10,284 bases of DNA from Betaproteobacteria bacterium (GTDB taxonomy: Bacteria > Pseudomonadota > Gammaproteobacteria > Burkholderiales > SG8-39): contig JAFARH010000156.1 of NCBI GenBank assembly GCA_019245555.1, positions 1-10,284 on the forward strand, given 5' to 3'. The position numbers and the translations under genes were made by a program. How positions within the stretch are numbered: position 1 is the stretch's first letter; each line of letters opens with the position of its first letter. This document shows, piece by piece, positions 1 through 7,464 of this stretch. The notes below the pieces were generated by a model. The model saw only the letters and a list, made by a program, of their open reading frames with translations. It was not told the DNA's origin and ran no database searches.

Positions 1-639
1 CTGCTGGTTGAAGTCGAGGCCGATCAGCCGCCTGCCGACGAGGTGCGCGAGCCAGCTGCCGACGAGCGAATACACGATGGCGATCCACACCAGCACGCCC
101 GGAATCGTGATGCCGCCAATCGAGAAGTCGCTCGACAGGTTCCACAAGATGGCCACAAAGCAGACCACCATCGCCACGGCGGAAAGGAGCCCGACGCCGA
201 GTTCGAGCGTCTTCTCGACGAAGATGCGCAGGTCGTCTGCGATGCGCTGGTCGGGATTGTCGATGCCGCGGTCTGCGAGTTGCAGCCGGTGATAGGCACG
301 GTCCTTGAGCCATTGCGAAAGCAAGTGCTCGTTCAGCCAGGTGCGCCACTCGATCAGCAGGATCTGCTGGAAGTAGAGCCGATAGACGCGCGCAACCACC
401 CAAAGCACCGCAATCCCCGTGAAAACGCCGAGCTGCCGCAGGAACTCCGTCTCGTCCTTCTTCTGCAGCGCGTTGTAAAAGTCGTTGTTCCAGATGTTCC
501 ACTGGACTTCCACCCAGACGAGGCCGATCGACAAACCGACCAGCGCAGCCAGAAGCGACAGGGCTTTTTTGCGCTGCGCCGACACCCAATAGGGTTTCGT
601 CAACGACCAGAAAGCCGTTAGAAATCCAGTCTTTTTCAT
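1..639 (-). CDS. SbmA/BacA/YddA-type ABC transporter, N-terminal membrane part (partial)
   Basis: The first 213 residues of an inner-membrane transporter are visible; the rest lies beyond the left edge. Four hydrophobic stretches can be seen, at about residues 27-45, 70-90, 147-168 and 177-199. Between the second and third are the motif EWRTWL (97-102) and NPDQRI (128-133), followed by an acidic helix. This arrangement is typical of the ABC_membrane_2 / SbmA-BacA-like family, and the NPDQRI form is closer to YddA-like proteins, which carry a fused C-terminal ATPase of about 580 residues total, than to SbmA itself, which has none. Whether the ATPase is present cannot be seen here. Family members import peptides or cobalamin-like compounds; the substrate here is unknown. 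The ATG start at 639 is preceded by GAGG (645-648 on the other strand) with a 5-base spacer. The gene is transcribed away from the esterase gene next to it. Confidence 0.85.
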   Translation of the reverse strand, partial: MKKTGFLTAFWSLTKPYWVSAQRKKALSLLAALVGLSIGLVWVEVQWNIWNNDFYNALQKKDETEFLRQLGVFTGIAVLWVVARVYRLYFQQILLIEWRTWLNEHLLSQWLKDRAYHRLQLADRGIDNPDQRIADDLRIFVEKTLELGVGLLSAVAMVVCFVAILWNLSSDFSIGGITIPGVLVWIAIVYSLVGSWLAHLVGRRLIGLDFNQQ

Positions 640-666
640 GGGAACCTCGGGAAGGACGGAAATCAG

Positions 667-695
667 TTTACAGAAGCGTCACGGCGGCGTAACAA
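667..695 (-). promoter_or_regulatory. candidate sigma-70 promoter for the ABC transporter gene
   Basis: On the minus strand TTGTTA (690-695; 4 of 6 matches to the -35 consensus) and TGTAAA (667-672; 4 of 6 to the -10 consensus) are separated by exactly 17 bases. Transcription would begin near 660, giving a leader of about 20 bases that contains the GAGG ribosome site. Both boxes are imperfect, so this is a prediction from spacing and position only. Confidence 0.35.
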
Positions 696-696
696 T
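667..696 (+). promoter_or_regulatory. candidate promoter for the esterase-chelatase pair
   Basis: TTTACA (667-672; 5 of 6 matches to the -35 consensus) is followed after 18 bases by AACAAT (691-696; 4 of 6 to the -10 consensus). A start of transcription about 7 bases later would fall at 703-704, almost on the ATG at 706, so the mRNA would have almost no leader. This agrees with the absence of a recognisable Shine-Dalgarno site before 706. The same two hexamers serve the minus-strand candidate promoter in reverse. Confidence 0.3.
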
Positions 697-705
697 GTCC
701 TCGGA

Positions 706-1371
706 ATGTCCTCCGGCCGGGTTTACCGCTTCACCCCCGCGAAAGAGCAGCAAGCACACCACCTGTTTGTATTCCTGCACGGCTGCGGCGCAACCGCGCA
801 GTCGATGATTCCGATCGCGTTCAAGTTCCAGGCTCGCTTCCCCACTGCCGCGCTCGTGGTGCCGAGCGGATTCGATCCCGACGCGCGCGGCGGCGCGGCG
901 CAGGACTGGTATCCGACGCGCGGCCTCAATTGCGACAACCATCGCGAGCGCGTGGCGGCGGTGCTTCCCGACTTCGAGGATCTCGTCCGCCGGGAGCAGA
1001 CCAACTTCGGTGTCACCGCGAGCCGCACCGTCCTCGTCGGCTTCTCGCAGGGCGGAACTCTCGCCCTCGAGGCGGTGAAATCGCCCGGCATCGCGGGCGC
1101 CGTTGTCGCTTTCTCATCGCGCTATGCGCGCCTGCCCGCCTGCGGCGCTCGCATCGGTTCACGCATTCACCTCGTGCACGGCGCGTTCGACTCCGTCGTG
1201 TCGCGCGTCTACGCCGAGCGCGCCGCGCGCGTGCTCGAAGGCCTGCACGTCCCCGTCACGCTCGACATCGTCGAAGACCTGGGCCATGCGCTCTCGCACC
1301 ACGCGATCAGCCTCGGGTCGCTGCGGCTCCTGCAGGGCATCTACGAAGGCCGGCGTCACACGATTCATTGA
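706..1371 (+). CDS. ypfH: YpfH-like serine esterase (phospholipase/carboxylesterase family)
   Basis: A 221-residue alpha/beta hydrolase of the Abhydrolase_2 (phospholipase/carboxylesterase) family, probably cytoplasmic, as no signal peptide is seen. The oxyanion-side motif FLHGCG is at 23-28, the nucleophile elbow GFSQGG at 112-117 (Ser114), the acid in HGAFD (Asp162), and the catalytic histidine in IVEDLGHA (His194). The stretch TLDIVEDLGHA and the earlier RYARLP resemble E. coli YpfH (about 232 residues), as I recall that sequence. YpfH hydrolyses short-chain acyl esters in vitro; its natural substrate is not settled. ATG 706 is the first in-frame start after the preceding gene, and no ATG, GTG or TTG lies in frame upstream back to 637. 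No clear ribosome site precedes it. It overlaps the start of the CbiX gene by four bases, so the two are probably translated together. Confidence 0.85.
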   Translation: MSSGRVYRFTPAKEQQAHHLFVFLHGCGATAQSMIPIAFKFQARFPTAALVVPSGFDPDARGGAAQDWYPTRGLNCDNHRERVAAVLPDFEDLVRREQTNFGVTASRTVLVGFSQGGTLALEAVKSPGIAGAVVAFSSRYARLPACGARIGSRIHLVHGAFDSVVSRVYAERAARVLEGLHVPVTLDIVEDLGHALSHHAISLGSLRLLQGIYEGRRHTIH

Positions 1372-1733
1372 AGTCCGGCATCGTCCTCTTCGCGCACGGC
1401 TCGCGCGATCGCGATTGGGCGCGGCCTTTCAACCAGCTCGCTGACATCCTCCGAAAGAAGCACGACGGGCCGGTCGCGGTCGCCTATCTGGAGTCAATGT
1501 CACCGACGCTCGAGGAGGCGATCGCTGCGCTTGGCGTTAACAATGTGCGCGTAGTGCCTGTCTTCCTTGGCCAGGGCGGGCACGTGAAGGACGATTTACC
1601 GAAGCTCATCGCGGCCGCGCAGAAGAAGCACGCAAGCGTAACGATTCGCCTGGAGCCGGCCATCGGCGAGCAGCCGAGCGTCATCGAAGCCATCGCCGCC
1701 GCGATCGCCGCTTCTCCCGCTCGGCGCGAGTAG
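1368..1733 (+). CDS. cbiX: CbiX-type sirohydrochlorin chelatase (single domain)
   Basis: A 121-residue protein of the CbiX/SirB family, which inserts cobalt or iron into sirohydrochlorin on the way to cobalamin or siroheme. The N-terminal motif FAHGSRD (8-14) supplies His10 and the later motif FLGQGGHVKDDLP (66-78) supplies His72; these are the two metal-binding histidines of the family. A length near 120 fits the short form. The start is TTG at 1368, which overlaps the TGA of the esterase gene as TTGA. No other in-frame start lies close upstream, and the next ATG (codon 44) would remove His10. No Shine-Dalgarno site is evident, so translation probably depends on ribosomes finishing the esterase. 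No other cobalamin or siroheme genes are in the window, so iron versus cobalt cannot be decided. It ends 2 bases from the end of the convergent dehydrogenase gene. Confidence 0.85.
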   Translation: MKSGIVLFAHGSRDRDWARPFNQLADILRKKHDGPVAVAYLESMSPTLEEAIAALGVNNVRVVPVFLGQGGHVKDDLPKLIAAAQKKHASVTIRLEPAIGEQPSVIEAIAAAIAASPARRE

Positions 1734-1735
1734 CC

Positions 1736-2524
1736 TTACTGAGCGGTCCAGCCGCCGTCGATGGAGAGCGCCGCACCGCGAATCTGCGCGGCGGCATCGG
1801 AGCAGAGATAAAGCGCGAGTGCGCCGATCTGGTCGGTGGTGACGAAGTCGCCCGAGGGCTGCTTCTCGGCGAGCAGGCGCCGCTTGGCCTCGGCCGGCGG
1901 AAGATTCTCGCGCTTCGCCAGGTCGTCGATCTGCTTCTGAACGAGCGGCGTCAGAACCCAGCCTGGACAAATTGCGTTACACGTGATCGCGGTGGCCGCA
2001 GTCTCGAGCGCCACAACCTTCGTCATGCCGACCACGCCGTGCTTTGCGGTGACGTAGGCGACCTTGTTCGCCGAGGCGACGAGGCCATGCGCAGAGGCGA
2101 TGTTGATGATGCGGCCCCAGCCGCGCTTCTTCATATGCGGCAGCGCCGCCTTGATGGCGTGGAAGTCCGCTGACAGGTTGATGGCGATCACCGCATCCCA
2201 TTTGTCGTCGGCAAATTCGTCGACCGGCGCGACGTGCTGGATGCCCGCGTTGTTCACCAGGATGTCTACGCTGCCAAGCTCGGACACGGTGTGCGAGATG
2301 AGCTGGCGGATTTCAGCCGGCTTGGACATATCGGCGCTGTCATAACCCACGCGCACTTTGAACTCGCTGGCGAGGCCTTTGCGTAGCGTCTCGATTCCGG
2401 CCTTGTCGCCGAAGCCGTTCAACATCAGATCTGCCCCCGCGCTGCCGAGCGCGCGGGCGATGCCGAGGCCAATGCCGCTGGTCGAGCCGGTGACAACCGC
2501 TACCTTTCCTTTCAAGGTTGCCAT
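1736..2524 (-). CDS. bdhA: D-3-hydroxybutyrate dehydrogenase
   Basis: A 262-residue classical short-chain dehydrogenase that interconverts D-3-hydroxybutyrate and acetoacetate with NAD. The cofactor motif TGSTSGIG is at 12-19 and NNAG at 91-94. The catalytic set is Ser144, Tyr157 and Lys161 (YVTAK). Substrate-binding positions known from Pseudomonas 3-hydroxybutyrate dehydrogenases appear to be conserved: Gln96 after NNAGI, His146 in SAHG, Lys154, and a glutamine at 196 or 198 in PLVQKQ. This raises the call well above 'SDR of unknown substrate'. The ATG at 2524 shares one base with the stop of the acetoacetyl-CoA synthetase gene (TGATG), and a GGAG lies about 11 bases upstream, so the pair is one transcript. 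Acetoacetate made here is the substrate of the upstream gene product. An open frame extends upstream to 3166, but that part is only an out-of-frame shadow of the synthetase gene. Confidence 0.93.
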   Translation of the reverse strand: MATLKGKVAVVTGSTSGIGLGIARALGSAGADLMLNGFGDKAGIETLRKGLASEFKVRVGYDSADMSKPAEIRQLISHTVSELGSVDILVNNAGIQHVAPVDEFADDKWDAVIAINLSADFHAIKAALPHMKKRGWGRIINIASAHGLVASANKVAYVTAKHGVVGMTKVVALETAATAITCNAICPGWVLTPLVQKQIDDLAKRENLPPAEAKRRLLAEKQPSGDFVTTDQIGALALYLCSDAAAQIRGAALSIDGGWTAQ

Positions 2525-4503
2525 CAGGCCATCAGCTCCGGAACGTTCTCGAAATAGGCGAGCGCTTCCGGATTTGCCAGCGCATCGGTATTTGACACTT
2601 CCATGCCATGCACCACAGCTTTCACGGCGAGCTCCACGACCTTGCCGTTCTTGGTGCGCGGGATGTCGGGCACCTGGACGATGCGCGCCGGGACGTGCTT
2701 CGGCGAGGCCTGCTTCTTGATGCTGGCGCGAAGGCGATCTTCGAGCTTCTGGTCGAGCGAGTAGCCGGGCCTCAGCTTCACAAAGAGCACGACGCGCGAG
2801 TCCTTGGGATTGTCCGGCGGCCAGAGCTGGCCGATCGCCACCGATTCTTCTACTTCGTGGACGCGCTCGACGACGCGATAGATCTCCGCCGTGCCGATGC
2901 GCACGCCGCCGGGATTGAGCGTGGCATCGGAGCGCCCGTATACGATCATCGTGCCCCGCTCGGTGAGCTCGGACCAGTCGCCGTGGCACCAGACGTTCGC
3001 GTACTTGTCGAAATACGCCGCGTGATAGCGCTCGCCGCCGCGGTCGTTCCAGAAGCCGAGCGGCATCGACGGGAAAGGCTTGGTGCAGACGAGCTCGCCC
3101 TTGCTTCCGACGATCGAGTTGCCCTCCTCGTCGAACACCTCGACCGCCATGCCGAGCGAGCGGCACTGCATCTCACCCCGATAAACCGGCAGGACCGCGC
3201 TCCCCTCGGCGAACGCCCCCATGATGTCGGTGCCCCCCGAGATGGAAGCGAGGCACGCATCGGGCTTCCACGCGTCATAGAAGTAGTCGTAGCTCTCGGC
3301 CACGAGCGGTGAGCCGGTGGAAATGACCATGCGCAACGCGGCAAGGTCGTGCGTGTCGCGCGGCCGCAGATCGCGCTTCGCGCAGGCATCGATGAATTTC
3401 GCCGACGTGCCGAGGTGAGTGAAGCGTTCTTTTTCCGCGTAGTCGAAGAGGATCTTTCCGCCCTTCGCGAAAGGTGAGCCGTCGTAGAGCATGATGCTCG
3501 CTTCCGCCGCAAGACCCATGAACATCACGTTCCACACCACCCAGTTGGTGGTGCAGTAATAGAAGTAGCGGTCGCCGGGCCTGACATCAAGGTGCAGCTT
3601 GAACATCTTCACCGTCTGCAGGAGCGTCCCGCCTGCGCCATGGACGATGCACTTCGGCTGGCCGGTCGTGCCTGAGGTGAAAAGGATGAATACCGGGTGC
3701 TCGAACGGCAGCTGCGCGTACTTGATGTCCTCGGGCTGATAGCGGCGCAGCCACTCCTCGAGCGTCACCGCCTTCGGAATGTCGCTGACATCGAGCCGCG
3801 GATCGAGCTGCGGCACGACGACGACCTTGCGGAGAGACGGCAGCTTCTCGGCAATCTCGCGCACTCGCTCGAGCGAATCGTGGCGATCGCCGTTATACCG
3901 GTAGCCATCGGCGCAGAAGAGCACCTTCGGTTCGATCTGGCCGAAGCGCTCCAGCACGCCCTCGACGCCGAAGTCCGGCGAGCAGGAGGACCAGACGATG
4001 CCCTGCGAGAGCGCGGCGAGCGCGAGCATGCCGGCTTCGGGAATGTTGGGGATGAACGCCGCGACCCGATCGCCCGCCCGTAGCCCGAGCGCCGTCAGCG
4101 CCTGCACGGCGCGTGACACGTCGCTCGTAAGGTCGGAGTAGCTGACGCGCCGTTTAAAACCGGTCTCGTCCCAGAAGACGAAGGCGTCGCCGCGGTCGCC
4201 GCGCCGCAGGAGGTTCTGCGCGAGGTTGAGCCGCGCCTCCGGGAACCAGTGCGCGCCCGGCATCTTGTCGCCGTCCGTCAGCACCGTGGACCCCTTGCGC
4301 GAGGCGATCACGCCGCAGAAATCCCACGTGTCGGACCAGAACTCCTCGGGGTTCTCGACCGACCACTTATGGAAGTCGGGATAGCTGTTGACGTCGAGCT
4401 TGCGCTTGCGGATCACCTGGCGCGCAAATTGAGTATTCTGCGCGTCCTCGATCGAGCGCTCGCTCGGCTGCCAAAGGATCTTGGGAATAGATGATGCCGC
4501 CAT
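2524..4503 (-). CDS. aacS: acetoacetyl-CoA synthetase
   Basis: A 659-residue adenylate-forming enzyme (ANL superfamily) that activates acetoacetate to acetoacetyl-CoA with ATP and CoA in the cytoplasm. The phosphate-binding loop LFTSGTTGQPK is at 274-284, YGRSDATLNPGG around Asp526 marks the hinge region, and TKNGK near the end supplies the catalytic Lys621. The N-terminus (ILWQPS, later FHKWSVENPEEFW) is typical of acetoacetyl-CoA synthetases rather than acetyl-CoA or propionyl-CoA synthetases, and the length matches the family (about 650-660). The ATG at 4503 is chosen over one 23 codons upstream because a purine-rich GGAAGAAG (4505-4512 on the other strand) sits directly before it, and the longer form would run through the putA start. 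The gene is first in a two-gene operon with bdhA, completing conversion of 3-hydroxybutyrate to acetoacetyl-CoA. Confidence 0.95.
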   Translation of the reverse strand: MAASSIPKILWQPSERSIEDAQNTQFARQVIRKRKLDVNSYPDFHKWSVENPEEFWSDTWDFCGVIASRKGSTVLTDGDKMPGAHWFPEARLNLAQNLLRRGDRGDAFVFWDETGFKRRVSYSDLTSDVSRAVQALTALGLRAGDRVAAFIPNIPEAGMLALAALSQGIVWSSCSPDFGVEGVLERFGQIEPKVLFCADGYRYNGDRHDSLERVREIAEKLPSLRKVVVVPQLDPRLDVSDIPKAVTLEEWLRRYQPEDIKYAQLPFEHPVFILFTSGTTGQPKCIVHGAGGTLLQTVKMFKLHLDVRPGDRYFYYCTTNWVVWNVMFMGLAAEASIMLYDGSPFAKGGKILFDYAEKERFTHLGTSAKFIDACAKRDLRPRDTHDLAALRMVISTGSPLVAESYDYFYDAWKPDACLASISGGTDIMGAFAEGSAVLPVYRGEMQCRSLGMAVEVFDEEGNSIVGSKGELVCTKPFPSMPLGFWNDRGGERYHAAYFDKYANVWCHGDWSELTERGTMIVYGRSDATLNPGGVRIGTAEIYRVVERVHEVEESVAIGQLWPPDNPKDSRVVLFVKLRPGYSLDQKLEDRLRASIKKQASPKHVPARIVQVPDIPRTKNGKVVELAVKAVVHGMEVSNTDALANPEALAYFENVPELMA

Positions 4504-4527
4504 GCTTCTTCCGCTAGGATTTCTGCG

Positions 4528-7464
4528 GTGATTATATTGCCCGACGCGCTCGCCAAGATTCGGCAGCATCACCGAATGCCGGAAGCGGACGCGGTCGAGC
4601 GCCTGCGAGCGCTCCAGCCGCCATCAAGCGGAGGGATCGAGGCGACCGCGCTACGCCTCGCGCAACGCGTGCGCGCCACGCCGCCCGGACCGCTCAGCGC
4701 CGAGTCGTTCCTGCGCCATTACGGTCTCTCCACGCGCGAAGGCGTCGCCCTCATGTGCGTCGCGGAGGCTCTACTTCGTATTCCCGACGCCGAGACCGCC
4801 GATGCGCTGCTACGGGAGAAACTTTCGCAAGGCGACTGGGGTGCCGGTGGCGATGCTTCGCTCCTTGCGAGCGCGGCCGACTGGGCACTGCTTCTTACCG
4901 GGAAGCTCGCGCGCTGGCATGACGAACCCTCCGCGCTCAAGCACATCGTCGCACGTCTCGGCGAGCCGGTCGTCCGGGCGGCCGTGCGCCAGGCGATGCG
5001 CATCCTTGCCGAGCAGTTCGTCCTCGCGGAAACGATCGAAGAGGCTGTGCAGCGCGGCGCCGATCGCGCGCCCTACCTGCACTCCTACGACATGCTTGGC
5101 GAGGCCGCGCGCACGGCAGCCGACGCCGCGCATTACATGGAGCTCTATACGCGCGCCATCGGAGCCGTACGCGCGCCCGACACCATCTCCATCAAGCTCT
5201 CGGCGCTCCATCCGCGGTTCGAAGAAGCGAAGCGCAGCCGGGTCATGGGCGAGCTGCTGCCACGCCTGCAAACGCTCGCCAAACTGGCCGGCGATCGCGG
5301 CGTCGCCTTCACCATCGACGCTGAGGAATCCGAACGCCTCGAGCTGACGCTCGACCTGCACGCGGCGCTTGCACAGGAGTTCACGCCGGGCCTTGCAGTA
5401 CAGGCGTACCAGAAGCGCGCGGTCTCGGTCTGCGAATGGCTCGTCGTGCTGGGCCGCCAGCACAAGCGCCGCTTGCCGATCCGCCTCGTCAAAGGCGCTT
5501 ATTGGGACAGCGAGGTCAAGCGCGCCCAACAACTCGGCATGCCGGACTACCCGGTCTTCACGCGCAAGGCGGTGACCGATCTCTCCTACGTAGCCTGCGC
5601 CACGACCTTGCTCGGAGCGCCGGACGCGATCTATCCGGCCTTCGCCACCCACAACTGCCGCACGGTGGCGACGATCCTGGAGCTGGCGCAGGAAAAGGAG
5701 TTCGAGTTCCAGAAGCTGGTCGGCATGGGCGACGCGCTTTATGAAGCGCTGCTCGCCGAGCGCAAGGTCACCGTGCGCATGTATGCGCCGGTCGGCAGCT
5801 TCACCGACCTCCTGCCCTATCTCGTACGCCGCATGCTGGAGAACGGCGCCAACACTTCATTCGTGCATCAGATCGCCGATCCAGACGTGCCGCTCGAGGC
5901 GCTCGTCGCCGATCCCCTCGCGCAGATCCCGCAGCCGTACAGGCCGGATGAGCGTATTCCGCTGCCGCGCAAGCTCTATCCCGACCGGCTGAACTCGCTG
6001 GGCATCGACCTCTCGCGGCGCGACGTGCTCGACGTGCTCCACCAGAAAATCGTTGCCGATGGTTCGATCGGCACTTCGCCGGGCCCGAACCTGCAGGACT
6101 CGATCGCTCGTGCCACGCGTGCCTTCGAGTCCTGGTCGCAAACACCCGCCGCGGCGCGCGCGTCATGTCTCGAAACCGCCGCCGATTTGCTCGAGGGCCG
6201 CATGGCCGAGCTCGTTTCGCTCATCGTTCGCGAAGGCGGGCGCACCTATGGGGACTCCGTCGCCGAGGTGCGCGAAGCGGCGGACTTCTGCCGCTACTAC
6301 GCGCTGCAGGCGCGCCTGCATTTCTCACAGCCTAAGGTGCTGGCAGGTCCGGCCGGCGAGCGCAACGAGCTGCATTTGCATGGCCGCGGTGTTTTCGCGT
6401 GCATCAGCCCGTGGAATTTCCCGCTCGCCATCTTTACCGGCCAGGTCGCGGCGGCGCTTGCCGCCGGTAACACCGTGATCGCGAAGCCAGCGGAGCAGAC
6501 ACCGCGCATCGGCGTGCGCGCCATCGAGATCCTGCGCGAGGCCGGCATCCCCGCCGATGCCGCAATCTGCGTTCCCGGCGACGGCGAAACCGTCGGCGCA
6601 CCGCTCGTCGCCGATCCGCGCGTCGCCGGGGTCGCCTTCACGGGATCGGTCGAGACGGCGAAGCGCATCAACGCCGTGCTGGCTGCGCGCGAAGGTCCCA
6701 TCGCACCGCTCATCGCGGAGACCGGTGGCGTGAATGCGATGCTCGTTGATTCCTCGGCGCTGCCCGAACAGGTCGTGGACGACACGCTGATCTCTGCTTT
6801 CCAGAGCGCCGGACAACGCTGCTCAGCGCAGCGCATCCTCTTCGTCGACGAAGGCGCCGCGCCACGCATCCTCCAGATCCTTGCCGGCGCGCTCGCCGAG
6901 CTAAAGGTCGGCAATCCCGCGGAGCCCGACACCGACGTCGGCCCGATCATCGACCGCCCGGCCTGCGCCGATCTCGCGAAGCACGTCGAGCGCATGCGCC
7001 GCGCCGCGAAGCTCATCGGCGAAGCCCCCGCACCGAGCGCGAAAGGCAACTTCATCACCCCGATCGCGCTTCGCCTCACTCTGGAAGAACTGCCGCGCAC
7101 CGAAGTCTTCGGCCCGATCCTGCATGTCTGCACCTACCGGAGGTCAGAGCTGCCGAAGGTGCTGGAGTGGCTGCGCAGCACCGGCGTCGGCCTGACCCTC
7201 GGCATCCACAGCCGCATCCAGAGCTTCGTCGACGACGTGGTCGCCGCGACCCGCGTCGGCAACACCTATGTGAACCGCAGCATGATCGGCGCCGTCGTCG
7301 GCGTGCAGCCTTTCGGCGGCGAAGGCCTCTCCGGTACCGGCCCGAAGGCCGGCGGCCCGCACTACATGCTTCGCTTCGCGACGGAACGGACGCTAACGGT
7401 GAACACCGCCGCCATCGGCGGCGTGACCGAGCTTCTCAGTCAACCCGCGCCCCGGACGCCTTGA
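4528..7464 (+). CDS. putA: bifunctional proline dehydrogenase / L-glutamate gamma-semialdehyde dehydrogenase
   Basis: A 978-residue PutA that oxidises proline to glutamate in two steps, using FAD and then NAD, and passes electrons to the respiratory chain at the membrane face. The proline dehydrogenase barrel carries SIKLSALHPR (221-230), Asp264, KGAYWD (322-327), YPAFATHN (369-376), GMGD (399-402) and the substrate-binding pair Arg434-Arg435. The aldehyde dehydrogenase half carries ISPWNF (626-631), FTGS (704-707), Glu731 in AETGG and the catalytic Cys765 in GQRCS. Length and layout match the short PutA class, such as the Bradyrhizobium enzyme of 999 residues. The ribbon-helix-helix repressor domain of long PutA proteins is absent, so the protein cannot repress its own gene that way. 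The GTG at 4528 has AGGA 8 bases upstream; an ATG at codon 17 (4576) is a less likely alternative. It lies 24 bases from divergent aacS and overlaps the receptor gene tail to tail. Confidence 0.96.
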   Translation: MIILPDALAKIRQHHRMPEADAVERLRALQPPSSGGIEATALRLAQRVRATPPGPLSAESFLRHYGLSTREGVALMCVAEALLRIPDAETADALLREKLSQGDWGAGGDASLLASAADWALLLTGKLARWHDEPSALKHIVARLGEPVVRAAVRQAMRILAEQFVLAETIEEAVQRGADRAPYLHSYDMLGEAARTAADAAHYMELYTRAIGAVRAPDTISIKLSALHPRFEEAKRSRVMGELLPRLQTLAKLAGDRGVAFTIDAEESERLELTLDLHAALAQEFTPGLAVQAYQKRAVSVCEWLVVLGRQHKRRLPIRLVKGAYWDSEVKRAQQLGMPDYPVFTRKAVTDLSYVACATTLLGAPDAIYPAFATHNCRTVATILELAQEKEFEFQKLVGMGDALYEALLAERKVTVRMYAPVGSFTDLLPYLVRRMLENGANTSFVHQIADPDVPLEALVADPLAQIPQPYRPDERIPLPRKLYPDRLNSLGIDLSRRDVLDVLHQKIVADGSIGTSPGPNLQDSIARATRAFESWSQTPAAARASCLETAADLLEGRMAELVSLIVREGGRTYGDSVAEVREAADFCRYYALQARLHFSQPKVLAGPAGERNELHLHGRGVFACISPWNFPLAIFTGQVAAALAAGNTVIAKPAEQTPRIGVRAIEILREAGIPADAAICVPGDGETVGAPLVADPRVAGVAFTGSVETAKRINAVLAAREGPIAPLIAETGGVNAMLVDSSALPEQVVDDTLISAFQSAGQRCSAQRILFVDEGAAPRILQILAGALAELKVGNPAEPDTDVGPIIDRPACADLAKHVERMRRAAKLIGEAPAPSAKGNFITPIALRLTLEELPRTEVFGPILHVCTYRRSELPKVLEWLRSTGVGLTLGIHSRIQSFVDDVVAATRVGNTYVNRSMIGAVVGVQPFGGEGLSGTGPKAGGPHYMLRFATERTLTVNTAAIGGVTELLSQPAPRTP
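4531..4536 (-). promoter_or_regulatory. candidate -10 element (perfect TATAAT) for aacS-bdhA
   Basis: The minus strand reads TATAAT exactly at 4536 to 4531, inside codons 2-3 of the divergent putA. A transcript would begin near 4524, leaving a leader of about 20 bases that contains GGAAGAAG before the ATG at 4503. No good -35 box lies at 16-18 bases; the best candidate, TTGGCG (4551-4556), is at 14 bases, so an activator may be needed. In such GC-rich DNA a perfect box at this position is unlikely to be chance, but this is not proof of use. Confidence 0.5.

Noticed and set aside
43..621. A 192-codon plus-strand open frame at the left edge.
   Set aside because: It is antisense to a clear membrane transporter gene on the minus strand and its composition is charged and repetitive, typical of a shadow frame.
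930..1733. A long plus-strand open frame of 267 codons ending with the chelatase.
   Set aside because: Only the part from 1368 has recognisable CbiX sequence. The upstream part is Arg/Pro-rich and runs out of frame through the esterase gene, so it is a shadow.
1736..3166. An N-terminally extended or fused dehydrogenase of 476 residues.
   Set aside because: Residues before 2524 are an out-of-frame, Arg-rich reading of the aacS coding region. The dehydrogenase starts cleanly at ATG 2524 with a normal SDR N-terminus.
4504..4572. A start for aacS 23 codons upstream, at 4572.
   Set aside because: It would overlap the first codons of putA and the perfect TATAAT box, and the added residues lack family similarity. 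The ATG at 4503 has a strong ribosome site.
4810..5652. A 280-codon open frame antisense to putA.
   Set aside because: GC-rich third positions keep the antisense frame open. It shows no family resemblance, and putA is fully supported by catalytic motifs on the other strand.
6297..7133. A 278-codon antisense open frame within the putA aldehyde dehydrogenase half.
   Set aside because: Low-complexity Ser/Ala/Arg composition without motifs; a shadow of putA.
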